This document shows, piece by piece, positions 25,225 through 32,862 of a DNA stretch of 64,000 bases. The DNA is taken from contig NZ_JAJHNP010000030.1 in assembly GCF_020819595.1 (NCBI RefSeq), positions 1 through 64,000 of the forward strand, given 5' to 3'. A program made the translations under genes and the position numbers. The notes beneath the pieces are model-generated. The model had not been told where the DNA came from, did no database searches, and was given only the letters and a program-made list of their open reading frames with translations. The stretch is from Streptomyces barringtoniae. GTDB lineage: Bacteria; Actinomycetota; Actinomycetes; Streptomycetales; Streptomycetaceae. Position 1 is the stretch's first letter; every line of letters begins with the position of its first letter.

Positions 25225-25821
25225 GGTCGATCCCAGCCCCCTGACGCCTGCCCTTCGAGCCGGCCCGGGAGGCGCTGCGGGCCGGCGGCCGGCCCGTCGG
25301 CGCCGTGCTGTACGACGCGGAGGGCACCGGCATCGCCGCCGGGCGGAACCGCGGCAGGGAACCACCGCACCGCCGGGCCAGCTCGCCGGTACCGGTCTGG
25401 CGCACGCCGAGATCAACGCCCTGGCCCGGCTCCCGGCCGGCCGCCGGCACCCCGGTCACCGCCTGTACACCACCCTCGAGCCGTGCCTGCTGGCGCGCTG
25501 ATCCACGCCCATGTCCCGCACGTCGGCTACGCCACCGCCGACGAGCACTGGCGCGGAGTGGAGCGCGTCCCCGAGGCCGGCGGCGCGACAGCCGCCCGCT
25601 GGGCCGCCCGTGAGGGCCCGCTGGACGGTGCGCTCCACCCGCTCGCCCGCTTCGGCGCCCTGCTGATGACGCTGTGGGGGCTCGTGCACAGGCCGGACCT
25701 GGTGCCGCAGGGCCCCGCCGCCCGCGAGGCCCGCCGTCACCTGGACGCCGGCGGTCTCGACGCGCCCACGGCCCGGGCGGCGTACGAGATGGTCCACGAC
25801 ACGCTCAGCGTGAACCGGTGA
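25221..25821 (+). pseudogene. broken nucleoside/cytidine deaminase-like gene
   Basis: Fragments in three frames together spell a CDA-fold deaminase: PFEPAREALRAGGRPVGAVLYDAEG; then TAPPGQLAGTGLAHAEINALARLP and LYTTLEPCLL; then GALIHAHVPHVGYATADEHWRGVERVPE to the stop at 25821. HAE is the first zinc ligand/catalytic Glu motif. The PCxxC motif is damaged: after PCLL the frame ends at TGA 25500-25502 and the expected second Cys is gone. At least two frameshifts are needed (about 25350-25365 and about 25490), plus the loss of a few bases at the second. The start is also unclear because ATG 25221 opens a frame of only seven codons. Loss of a zinc ligand argues for real decay. Confidence 0.65.
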
Positions 25822-26314
25822 CCGGGGGATGGTCCCCGGTCGCGCCGTCGATCAGCTCCCGCAGGATGTCCATGTGGCCGGCGTGCCGCGCGGTCTCCTC
25901 CACCATGTGGACCAGGGTCCAGCGCAGGGTCACGGTGATGTCCCGCCAGGCCGGGCTGCCCTCGGCCTCCAGCGGCAGCCCGGTGATGACGGCGTCGGCG
26001 GCGGCGCGGGCGCGGCCGTAGAAGGCGACGATCCGCTCGGTCGTCTCCTCGGGGGTGACCCGCATGTCGTCGTGCGGGTCGAACCACAGGGGTTCGGCCT
26101 CGCCGCCGAACGTCTCCACGAACCAGCCGTACTCGACACTGGCCAGATGTTTCACCAGGCCCAGCAGGTTGGTGCCGGAGGGTGTCATCGGCCGGCGCAG
26201 CTGCTCGCCGTCGAGGCCGTCCAGCTTCCACAGCACGGCGTCCCGGTGCCGGTCCAGGCTCGCGTGGAGGGTCTGCTTCTCTCCGGCGGTGTACGTCGTC
26301 ATACGGGTCGTCAT
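25805..26314 (-). CDS. DinB-family protein
   Basis: A 169-residue four-helix-bundle DinB/DUF664 protein (ASLDRHRDAVLWKLDGLDGEQLRRPMTPSGTNLLGLVKHLASVEYGWF, then LVHMVEETARHAGHMDILRELIDG). The three conserved His for metal binding appear as HLASVE, HMVEE-like and HAGHMDI. Related proteins are thiol-dependent transferases (mycothiol or bacillithiol). The start 26314 is preferred because TAATTT lies 8 nt upstream with no Shine-Dalgarno sequence, suggesting leaderless expression; ATG 26302 is an alternative. The 3' end overlaps the deaminase remnant by 17 bp. Confidence 0.82.
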   Translation of the reverse strand: MTTRMTTYTAGEKQTLHASLDRHRDAVLWKLDGLDGEQLRRPMTPSGTNLLGLVKHLASVEYGWFVETFGGEAEPLWFDPHDDMRVTPEETTERIVAFYGRARAAADAVITGLPLEAEGSPAWRDITVTLRWTLVHMVEETARHAGHMDILRELIDGATGDHPPVTGSR

Positions 26315-26366
26315 GGGTGCGGAAATTAGCAGGCCGCGCCGCCAACGCCCTGGGATCATGGAGGGC

Positions 26367-27149
26367 ATGTCAGTGAACCGCTCTTTCGAGGACCTCGTGG
26401 CCGAGGGCGCCGCCGTACCCACCGAGGGGTGGGACTTCTCCTGGTTCGAGGGGCGGGCGGACGAGGAGCGGCCCTCGTGGGGGTACGCCGTCTCGGCGGG
26501 GGAGCGGCTGGCCGGTGCCGAGGCCACCCTCGACATCCAGACCGGCGGCGGTGAGGTGTTCGACTTCGCCCTCGCCACGGCGGCTCCGGCCCGGCCGGTG
26601 CTGGCCGCCGCGACGGAGGGCTGGCCGCCGAACGTGGCCAAGGCCACCGCGCTGCTGCGGCCGCGCGGGGTGGTGGTCGTCGCCGCCGCGGACGACGCGC
26701 CGCTGCCGTTCGCCGACGAGGCGTTCGACCTGGTGCTCAGCCGGCATCCGGTGCGGCCGTACTGGGAGGAGATCGCCCGGGTGCTGCGGCCGGGTGGCAC
26801 GTACTTCGCCCAGCATGTGGGGCCGGCCAGCGTCTTCGAGCTGGTCGAGCACTTCCTCGGGCCGCTGCCCGAGGAGGTGCGCTTCGTCCGGGACCCCGGG
26901 CGCGAGCGGGCCGACGCCGAGGCGGCGGGCCTGGAGGTGGCCGGGCTGCGGGCGGAGCGGCTGCGGATGGAGTTCCACGACATCGCCGCCGTCGTCCACT
27001 TCCTGCGCAAGGTGGTGTGGATGGTCCCGGGCTTCACGGCGGAGGCGTACGGGCCTCAACTCCGCGCGCTGCACGAGCGGATCGAGCGGGACGGGTCGTT
27101 CGTGGCGCACAGCACCCGGCACCTCTTCGATGTGCGCAAGCCGGGCTGA
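26367..27149 (+). CDS. class I SAM-dependent methyltransferase
   Basis: A 260-residue protein with a Rossmann methyltransferase core: LDIQTGGGEVFDFAL (glycine-rich motif I, slightly degenerate), LPFADEAFDLVLSRHPVRPYWEEIARVLRPGGTYFAQHVG (motifs around the acidic and post-motif regions). The C-terminal half (FHDIAAVVHFLRKVVWMVPGF) resembles UbiE/Methyltransf_11 relatives. ATG 26367 is used because GGAGGG precedes it, although the spacing is short; ATG 26358 would add three residues. It is divergent from the DinB gene. Substrate unknown. Confidence 0.82.
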   Translation: MSVNRSFEDLVAEGAAVPTEGWDFSWFEGRADEERPSWGYAVSAGERLAGAEATLDIQTGGGEVFDFALATAAPARPVLAAATEGWPPNVAKATALLRPRGVVVVAAADDAPLPFADEAFDLVLSRHPVRPYWEEIARVLRPGGTYFAQHVGPASVFELVEHFLGPLPEEVRFVRDPGRERADAEAAGLEVAGLRAERLRMEFHDIAAVVHFLRKVVWMVPGFTAEAYGPQLRALHERIERDGSFVAHSTRHLFDVRKPG

Positions 27150-27263
27150 TTCACCCGTGGTTCACCGACGGTTTCCACATCGTTATCCGGTGCGGTTCAC
27201 ATCAGCCTCATCTGTCACATAAGTTCAGACCAAGGTTATTCGCGTCGGCAAACCCGCGCGGCC

Positions 27264-27296
27264 GGTACCGCGCAGAGGAGGGGGCTGCGCGGTGCC
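27264..27296 (+). terminator. hairpin behind the methyltransferase gene
   Basis: GGTACCGCGCAG (27264-27275) pairs with CTGCGCGGTGCC (27285-27296) using one G-U pair, with a purine-rich 9-nt loop. It lies 115 nt after the methyltransferase stop and is the first plausible terminator. Confidence 0.5.
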
Positions 27297-27432
27297 GTGA
27301 AGCCGAATGATTTTTCCGGACCCCGTAGCGGAACCGTCAAGTCATCGTTCGCCGGCCGGTTAGCCCGTCGGGGGGACCCCGGGGCAACTCGCCGAGATGC
27401 CATCAAGATGGCGCAAACTCTGCGGATCCCTC

Positions 27433-27444
27433 CGAAACGTTTCG
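27433..27444. promoter_or_regulatory. CGAAACGTTTCG palindrome
   Basis: A perfect 12-bp palindrome in the less GC-rich intergenic DNA, resembling LacI/GalR-family operators. It lies about 130 bases before the putative small RNA and 409 before the isoprenyl transferase start. The regulator is not evident in this window. Confidence 0.3.
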
Positions 27445-27559
27445 TATCTGATCGGTTTTCCTTGGGAATCCGCTGTGAATCGGCCATGCGGCACCCCTGA
27501 ATCCAGCCTTCCGCACCCACCGGGGCGTCGCCGGATGATTCCGGAGAGTAGTTGTGTCC

Positions 27560-27655
27560 CGCCGATGCACCCACCATCCCTTACGAAGGGTTATGGTGGA
27601 AACCCCCCCCTCGGGCCGGTCCGTCTCCCCCCCACGGACCGGCCCGTTTTTCTTG
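27560..27655 (+). ncRNA. putative small RNA with two hairpins and C-runs (6C-RNA-like)
   Basis: Two tandem stems are visible. Hairpin 1 pairs CCACCAT+CCCTT (27571-27582) with AAGGG+ATGGTGG (27586-27599, two unpaired T). A run of eight C follows, then hairpin 2 (13-bp stem, 27612-27624 with 27634-27646) whose 9-nt loop holds seven C, then TTTTTCTT. A U-tract terminator is rare in this genome, and no gene lies immediately upstream. C-rich loops and a terminal stem recall the actinobacterial 6C RNA family, but the family model could not be tested and only the second C-run is inside a loop. Strand is given by the U-tract. The 5' end is a guess. A leader/attenuator for the isoprenyl transferase is an alternative. 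Confidence 0.5.
27612..27651 (+). terminator. rho-independent terminator with U-tract
   Basis: The stem 27612-27624 / 27634-27646 is perfect over 13 bp and is followed by five T. It ends the putative small RNA at 27560-27655. Confidence 0.8.
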
Positions 27656-27852
27656 CCCGGTCGTCGCCGGGCCCCAGCGGGGGGACTCCGGGAACCTCCC
27701 GGCTCACCACGAGCGTCCCCACCTGTGGACGAGCGTCCCCGTCGGCAGGGGCGCCCCCCGATCCCCAAACCCCGGGCCAGAACCGAACCCCCAGCGGGGG
27801 TAGGCTCGACAACCTCCCGCACCCCCAACCCCCGCCACCCCCGGAGGGCCAC

Positions 27853-28626
27853 GTGAACCTGCGCGACAACCTGCGCAGCCTGCTCGTCAGGCTCTACGCA
27901 CGCCGGGTGGAGGGCCACCTGGACCACGCTCAGGTGCCCAAGCACATCGGCGTCATCATGGACGGCAACCGCCGCTGGGCGAAGGCGTCCGGTTCCACCA
28001 CCGTCCACGGCCACCGGGCCGGTGCGGAAAAGATCGAGGAGTTCCTCGGCTGGTGCACCGAGACCGACGTCGAGGTCGTCACCCTGTGGCTGCTGTCCAC
28101 GGACAACTTCGACCGCCCGCAGGACGAACTCGTCCCGCTGCTCGGCATCATCGAGGACGTCGTCCGCACGCTCGCCGCCGACGGCCGCTGGCGCGTGCAC
28201 CACGTCGGCACGACGGACCTGCTGCCGGGCGGCATGCAGCGCACCCTGAAGGAGGCCGAGGAGGCCACCGCCCACATCGACGGGATACTCGTCAACGTGG
28301 CCATCGGCTACGGCGGCCGGCAGGAGATCGCCGACGCCGTGCGCTCCATGCTGCTCGACGCCCACGACAAGGGCGTGGCGATGGAGGACCTCGCCGAGTC
28401 CGTCGACATCGACATGATCGGCCGTCATCTCTACACCGGCGACCAGCCCGACCCGGACCTCGTCATCCGCACCAGCGGCGAGCAGCGGCTGTCCGGATTC
28501 ATGCTGTGGCAGACCGCGCACTCCGAGTACTACTTCTGCGAGGTCTTCTGGCCCGCCTTCCGCAAGGTCGACTTCCTGCGCGCCCTGCGGGACTACGCCG
28601 CACGTCACCGCCGTTACGGCGGCTGA
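27853..28626 (+). CDS. uppS: isoprenyl transferase (cis-prenyl / undecaprenyl diphosphate synthase family)
   Basis: A 257-residue cis-prenyltransferase. The substrate loop HIGVIMDGNRRWAKASG contains the catalytic Asp, followed by GHRAGAEKIEEFLGWC, VTLWLLSTDNFDRPQDEL, LVNVAIGYGGRQEIADA and the C-terminal LVIRTSGEQRLSGFMLWQTAHSEYYF. The family makes undecaprenyl or shorter Z-prenyl diphosphates for cell-wall lipid carriers. Streptomyces have more than one copy, so this may be the housekeeping UppS or a shorter-chain paralogue. GTG 27853 follows GGAGGG. Confidence 0.9.
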   Translation: MNLRDNLRSLLVRLYARRVEGHLDHAQVPKHIGVIMDGNRRWAKASGSTTVHGHRAGAEKIEEFLGWCTETDVEVVTLWLLSTDNFDRPQDELVPLLGIIEDVVRTLAADGRWRVHHVGTTDLLPGGMQRTLKEAEEATAHIDGILVNVAIGYGGRQEIADAVRSMLLDAHDKGVAMEDLAESVDIDMIGRHLYTGDQPDPDLVIRTSGEQRLSGFMLWQTAHSEYYFCEVFWPAFRKVDFLRALRDYAARHRRYGG

Positions 28627-28967
28627 ACCGCGCCGAACGCCCCGCCGTCGACGGCGCTCCGGATACCCGGATTCGTGTGGATGTAACGAGGAGTTCACCG
28701 GTACGCCGGTGGCCGCTTTTGCATGGCGGTGCATGTTCGAGGGCATAAGGCAAACAGGTCGACGCCCGAACCACGGGTGTCGGATCTCAGCGGGCGGCAC
28801 GGGGCCGTCCGCCCGGGAGGCCCTTTGCACCAGCCCGATCGTGCGGTCACTGCACGGAAGCAGCCGCGGAGGGCCGGTTCACGGCCCGCCGCCGTACGCG
28901 GGGGCCGCACACCGGTCCAGCTCCACTTCGTCGCTCCCCGACCTCATCCGAGGGGGTACGTCCTTCC
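28627..28967. other. intergenic region ahead of the PhoH gene
   Basis: 341 bases. A short CGCCGTCGACGGCG palindrome lies near its left end and a CCGGTACGCCGG inverted repeat near 28698-28709. It should contain the promoter of the PhoH gene. An 83-codon open frame at 28723-28974 is Arg/Gly/Pro-rich and not credible. Confidence 0.5.
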
Positions 28968-30293
28968 GTGGTGACCAGCACAAAGCGCCACAAGCCAGAC
29001 CGGCGCACCTACGTTCTCGACACCAGCGTCCTGCTGGCCGACCCGAACGCCCTGACCCGCTTCGACGAGCACGAGGTCGTGCTCCCCATCGTGGTGGTCA
29101 CGGAACTGGAGGCCAAGCGGCACCATCCGGAACTCGGCTACTTCGCCCGACAGGCCCTGCGCCTGCTCGACGACTACCGGGTCCGGCACGGCCGTCTCGA
29201 TGCCCCCATTCCGATCGGGGACCTCGGCGGCACCGTCCGTGTCGAGCTCAACCACTCGGACCCCAGCGTGCTGCCCACCGGCTACCGCCTGGGGGACAAC
29301 GACTCCCGCATCCTCGCGGTCGCCCGCAACCTGCAGGCCGAGGGGTACGACGTCACCGTCGTGTCGAAGGACCTCCCGCTCAGGATCAAGGCCTCCTCCG
29401 TCGGCCTCCTCGCCGAGGAGTACCGCGCCGAACTCGCCATCACGGAGAACTCCGGCTGGACCGGAATGTCCGAACTGACGCTCTCCGGCGAGCAGGTGGA
29501 CATCCTCTTCGAGGAAGGGCATCTGTACGTCCCGGAGGCCGCCGAGCTGCCCGTGCACACCGGACTGACCATCCACTCCGAGCGCGGCAAGGCCCTGGGC
29601 CGCATCACCGCCGAGGGCAACGTCCGCCTGGTGCGCGGCGACCGGGAGGCGTTCGGCATCAAGGGCCGCAGTGCCGAGCAGCGCATCGCGCTCGACCTGC
29701 TGCTCGACCCCGAGGTCGGGATCGTCTCGATGGGCGGCCGGGCCGGCACCGGAAAGTCGGCTCTGGCGCTGTGCGCGGGCCTGGAGGCGGTCCTGGAGCG
29801 CCGCCAGCACCAGAAGGTGATGGTGTTCCGGCCGTTGTACGCGGTCGGCGGGCAGGAGTTGGGCTATCTGCCGGGCAGCGAGGCGGAGAAGATGAGCCCG
29901 TGGGCGCAGGCCGTCTTCGACACGCTGTCGGCGGTCACCAGCCGCGAGGTCATCGAGGAGGTCACCGCGCGCGGGATGCTGGAGGTGCTCCCGCTCACCC
30001 ACATCCGCGGCCGCTCGCTGCACGACGCGTTCGTGATCGTGGACGAGGCGCAGTCGCTCGAACGGAATGTGCTTCTCACCGTTCTGTCCCGGATCGGCGC
30101 GAATTCACGGGTTGTTCTGACCCATGACGTGGCGCAGAGGGACAATCTGCGCGTGGGCCGCTACGACGGAGTGGTCGCCGTCGTTGAGAAGCTCAAGGGA
30201 CACCCGCTCTTCGCGCACGTCACGCTGACCCGGTCCGAGAGGTCCCAGATTGCGGCGCTTGTGACCGAAATGCTGGAGGACGGCCACATCTGA
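28968..30293 (+). CDS. PIN domain-PhoH ATPase fusion protein
   Basis: A 441-residue protein of the PIN-PhoH (PhoH2) type. The PIN nuclease domain covers about residues 12-145 with acidic residues in YVLDTSVLLADPNAL, VVVTELEAKRHH and LGDNDSRILAVARN plus VTVVSKDLPLR. The PhoH ATPase domain follows: EQRIALDLLLDPEVGIVSMGGRAGTGKSALAL (Walker A), HDAFVIVDEAQSLERN (Walker B) and SRIGANSRVVLTHD. Actinobacterial PhoH2 proteins are reported as RNA helicases with ribonuclease activity. In mycobacteria a small antitoxin-like gene can precede it; none is convincing here. GTG 28968 follows GAGGGGG. Confidence 0.9.
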   Translation: MVTSTKRHKPDRRTYVLDTSVLLADPNALTRFDEHEVVLPIVVVTELEAKRHHPELGYFARQALRLLDDYRVRHGRLDAPIPIGDLGGTVRVELNHSDPSVLPTGYRLGDNDSRILAVARNLQAEGYDVTVVSKDLPLRIKASSVGLLAEEYRAELAITENSGWTGMSELTLSGEQVDILFEEGHLYVPEAAELPVHTGLTIHSERGKALGRITAEGNVRLVRGDREAFGIKGRSAEQRIALDLLLDPEVGIVSMGGRAGTGKSALALCAGLEAVLERRQHQKVMVFRPLYAVGGQELGYLPGSEAEKMSPWAQAVFDTLSAVTSREVIEEVTARGMLEVLPLTHIRGRSLHDAFVIVDEAQSLERNVLLTVLSRIGANSRVVLTHDVAQRDNLRVGRYDGVVAVVEKLKGHPLFAHVTLTRSERSQIAALVTEMLEDGHI

Positions 30294-30694
30294 CCCCACC
30301 CGCACGGCAGTTGGCGCCGTCCGGCAAAGGCCACGAGCCTAGCCGGGCGGCGCCTCGGCGTGTGGAGCTTTCCGAAAATCCCCCGGGCCAAACGGGATGT
30401 GAGCTTTCACACGCAACACAGAATTGCCACCCGGCGTCCGGTTACGGCAGAGTCTCAGTCCTGTCAGGCCCCGCATACGACACACCTGTACCGCCAGCGG
30501 TACAGCACCACAGAAGCACCACCAACTCCATAGAGTTCGTCGTATGCCGCCCGAGCACCACGCGGCGCTCCCCGCAGGGGGAGTTGCCCACCGGGCCCGC
30601 GCCTCCCGTGACCCCGCAGTTGGGAGGCCAGTGTCAAGGGGCACGATTGCGTCCGCCAGGGTCACCGAAGCGGGCGATGCTGGAAGGAAACCGT
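30294..30694. other. 401-base leader/promoter region of the transglycosylase gene
   Basis: No gene. It holds CTGTACCGC-CA-GCGGTACAG at 30486-30505, a nearby AACTC-CATA-GAGTT inverted repeat (about 30528-30541) and GC-rich inverted sequences up to the start. Length and structure suggest a long 5' leader. No known riboswitch pattern was recognised. Confidence 0.5.
30486..30505. promoter_or_regulatory. perfect 9+9 inverted repeat upstream of the transglycosylase
   Basis: CTGTACCGC and GCGGTACAG are separated by CA. It is either an operator or a leader hairpin, about 190 bases before the start at 30695. Confidence 0.4.
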
Positions 30695-31393
30695 GTGAGC
30701 CGGATTTCGGTCCGGGGATTCGCAGTGGCCTCGGCCACCGCGGTCACCGCCGTCGGAAGCGTCGTCGGAGTTGCCTCGGGCAGCGTCGCGCAGAACAACA
30801 ACGACGCCGAGGCGACGGCAGCCGACACCACGCTCCTCGCCGACATACCCGCGGGTCAGCAGGCCCAGGTCCAGTCCGCGTCGCTGACGCAGCAGGCCGA
30901 CGCCCAGGCCATCGCCGCGGACACGAGCGCCAAGAAGGACGCCGAGGAGGCTGCCCGCAAGGCTGCCGCCGAGACCGCGGTCGCCAAGAAGGCGGCGGCC
31001 GAGCAGGCGGCCAAGCAGGCCAAGGCGCGCGCCGAGGCGAAGTCCGCGGCCAGCCGCGACAGCGCCCGCGACTCCTCGAGCTTCCCCGTCCAGAGCAGCT
31101 ACAGCGTCGCGCAGATCCAGGCGATGGCGCGCCAGATGGTGGCGTCCGACCAGTTCCAGTGCTTCAGCAACATCGTGAACAACGAGTCCAGCTGGAACTA
31201 CCAGGCGGTCAACGCCTCCTCCGGTGCCTACGGTCTCTTCCAGGCTCTCCCCGCCGGCAAGTACGCCTCCGCCGGCGCCGACTGGCGGACCAACCCGGCG
31301 ACCCAGATCAAATGGGGCCTCAACTACATGAACGACCGGTACCACAGCCCCTGCCAGGCCTGGTCGTTCTGGCAGGCCAACCACTGGTACTAG
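30695..31393 (+). CDS. secreted lytic transglycosylase-like protein
   Basis: A 232-residue exported protein. The signal peptide (ISVRGFAVASATAVTAVGSVVGVASG) is followed by an Ala/Lys/Glu-rich, coiled-coil-like stretch (residues 55-125) and a C-terminal SLT-like domain with FSNIVNNESSWNYQAVNASSGAYGLFQALPAGKYASAGADW and a final CQAWSFWQANHWY. The Glu in NNESSW is the likely catalytic acid; AYGLFQ is the usual substrate motif. It probably cleaves peptidoglycan glycan strands. GTG 30695 is chosen for GGAAGG seven bases upstream; ATG 30677 would add six residues. Confidence 0.88.
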   Translation: MSRISVRGFAVASATAVTAVGSVVGVASGSVAQNNNDAEATAADTTLLADIPAGQQAQVQSASLTQQADAQAIAADTSAKKDAEEAARKAAAETAVAKKAAAEQAAKQAKARAEAKSAASRDSARDSSSFPVQSSYSVAQIQAMARQMVASDQFQCFSNIVNNESSWNYQAVNASSGAYGLFQALPAGKYASAGADWRTNPATQIKWGLNYMNDRYHSPCQAWSFWQANHWY

Positions 31394-31418
31394 GCCCGTC
31401 GGCCACTCAACCTCGCGC

Positions 31419-31449
31419 AGCCCCTCCCGGTCCTTAGGGAGGGGCTTTC
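31419..31449 (+). terminator. terminator behind the transglycosylase gene
   Basis: AGCCCCTCCC (31419-31428) pairs perfectly with GGGAGGGGCT (31437-31446), 8-nt loop, followed by TTTCG. It lies 25 nt after the stop. Confidence 0.8.
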
Positions 31450-31491
31450 GCCCTGTACGGTCGTACCCGGGAACCTCCAGGGGGAGCAGAG

Positions 31492-32862
31492 GTGGCGAGC
31501 ACGCGGGGACGCGGGGGAAGAGGACGGATCATGTCGCGAGTGCCAGGGTGGCTCGGCAAGCTCGGTGCCGGTCTCACCGACATCAGCGAACGCCTGGACG
31601 AGCGCCGCGCGGAGGTGGAGCGCGAGCACGCCCCGGACCCCTCGGACACCCCGCCGACCCCGCCGCAGCCCGCCGCCCCGGACCCCGGAGCCGAGGCCGC
31701 GGTACCCGCACCCCGCCGGCCCGCGCCGTCGGCCGGACCCCGCCCCGACCCCGCCGAGGCCGTGCCCTGGGGAGTGCGGGTCGCGGCCGAGGCCGGCTGG
31801 CGCATGCTGGTCCTCGCCGGCACCCTCTGGATCCTGATGCGGGTCATCAGCGCGATCCAGCTGGTGGTGTTCGCCTTCGTCATCGCCCTGCTTGTCACCG
31901 CGCTGCTGCAGCCGACGGTCGCCCGGCTCACCCGGCGCGGAGTGCCGCGCGGCCCGGCCACCGCGCTCACCGCGATCAGTGGGTTCGTCGTCATAGGGCT
32001 GATGGGCTGGTTCGTGACCTGGCAGGTCATGGAGAACATCGACACGCTCTCCACCCAGATCCAGTCCGGCATCGACGACCTGCGCGACTGGCTGCTGAAG
32101 AGCCCCTTCCACGTCACCGACAAGCAGATCAACCAGATCGCCAAGAACCTCCGCGAGGCGATCGGCGCCAACGCCGACCAGATAACCTCCGCGGGCCTGG
32201 AGGGCGTTCAGGTCATCATCGAGACCCTCACCAGCATCCTGCTGGTGTTCTTCTCGACGCTGTTCCTGCTCTACGACGGCAGGCGCATCTGGGAGTGGTT
32301 CCTGAAGCTGGTGCCCGCCGCGGCCCGCCCGGGCGTGGCCGGTGCCGGCCCGCGCGCCTGGCGCACCCTGACCGCCTATGTGCGCGGCACGGTCCTGGTC
32401 GCTCTGATCGACGCGATCTTCATCGGTATCGGCATCTACTTCCTGAACGTGCCGATGGCCGTTCCGCTGGCCGTCTTCATCTTCCTGTTCTCGTTCATCC
32501 CGCTCGTCGGCGCGGTCGCCTCGGGCGCGCTCGCGGTGATCGTGGCGCTGGTGACCCAGGGCGTCTTCACGGCCGTCATGACCCTGCTCGTCGTCCTCGC
32601 GGTCCAGCAGATCGAGGGCCACGTCCTGCAGCCGTTCATCCTCGGCCGCGCGGTCCGCGTGCACCCGCTCGCCGTCGTCCTCACGGTCGCCGCCGGTGGC
32701 ATGGTGGCCGGCATCGGCGGCGCGGTGGTGGCCGTACCGCTGGTGGCGGTGACGAACACCGTCGTGGGGTACCTGCGCGTGTACTCCGAGGAAGTGGCCG
32801 CGAGCAGGAGCCGGCCGTCAGCCGTAGAGGACGACCAGGGAAGCGAGCAGCAGCACGGCTGA
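31492..32862 (+). CDS. AI-2E family (PerM-like) membrane permease
   Basis: A 456-residue membrane protein. Residues 1-95 are charged and Pro-rich and cytoplasmic. About seven or eight helices follow: GWRMLVLAGTLWILMRVISAIQLVVFAFVIALLVTALL, ATALTAISGFVVIGLMGWFV, VIIETLTSILLVFFSTLFLLYDG, VLVALIDAIFIGIGIYFLNVPMA, the LAVFIFLFSFIPLVGAVASGALAVIVALVTQG block and GHVLQPFILGRAVRVHPLAVVLTV, the family signature. Function ranges from signal export to ion antiport and cannot be fixed here. GTG 31492 follows GGGGGAG; ATG 31531 is an alternative. Its last 45 bp overlap the convergent gene. Confidence 0.85.
   Translation: MASTRGRGGRGRIMSRVPGWLGKLGAGLTDISERLDERRAEVEREHAPDPSDTPPTPPQPAAPDPGAEAAVPAPRRPAPSAGPRPDPAEAVPWGVRVAAEAGWRMLVLAGTLWILMRVISAIQLVVFAFVIALLVTALLQPTVARLTRRGVPRGPATALTAISGFVVIGLMGWFVTWQVMENIDTLSTQIQSGIDDLRDWLLKSPFHVTDKQINQIAKNLREAIGANADQITSAGLEGVQVIIETLTSILLVFFSTLFLLYDGRRIWEWFLKLVPAAARPGVAGAGPRAWRTLTAYVRGTVLVALIDAIFIGIGIYFLNVPMAVPLAVFIFLFSFIPLVGAVASGALAVIVALVTQGVFTAVMTLLVVLAVQQIEGHVLQPFILGRAVRVHPLAVVLTVAAGGMVAGIGGAVVAVPLVAVTNTVVGYLRVYSEEVAASRSRPSAVEDDQGSEQQHG

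Larger units (their letters stand above)
27150..27852. other. 700-base intergenic region with hairpins and a probable small RNA
   Basis: No convincing gene is present. It contains a GC-rich hairpin at 27264-27296 behind the methyltransferase, a CGAAACGTTTCG palindrome at 27433-27444, a two-hairpin unit with U-tract at 27571-27651 (listed as an ncRNA) and a C/G-rich stretch up to the isoprenyl transferase start. The 27150-27560 part is clearly less GC-rich than the genes around it. Confidence 0.6.

Noticed and set aside
27236..27577. 113-codon minus-strand frame in the intergenic region before uppS
   Set aside because: Composition is random-like and lacks a start signal; it overlaps the low-GC region and the small RNA hairpin.
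28723..28974. 83-codon frame just before PhoH
   Set aside because: Arg/Gly/Pro-rich composition, no ribosome-binding site and no known antitoxin fold; considered only because mycobacterial PhoH2 can have a small upstream partner.
30294..30694. ydaO-type c-di-AMP riboswitch
   Set aside because: The location before a wall hydrolase is suggestive, but the conserved core was not seen by eye.
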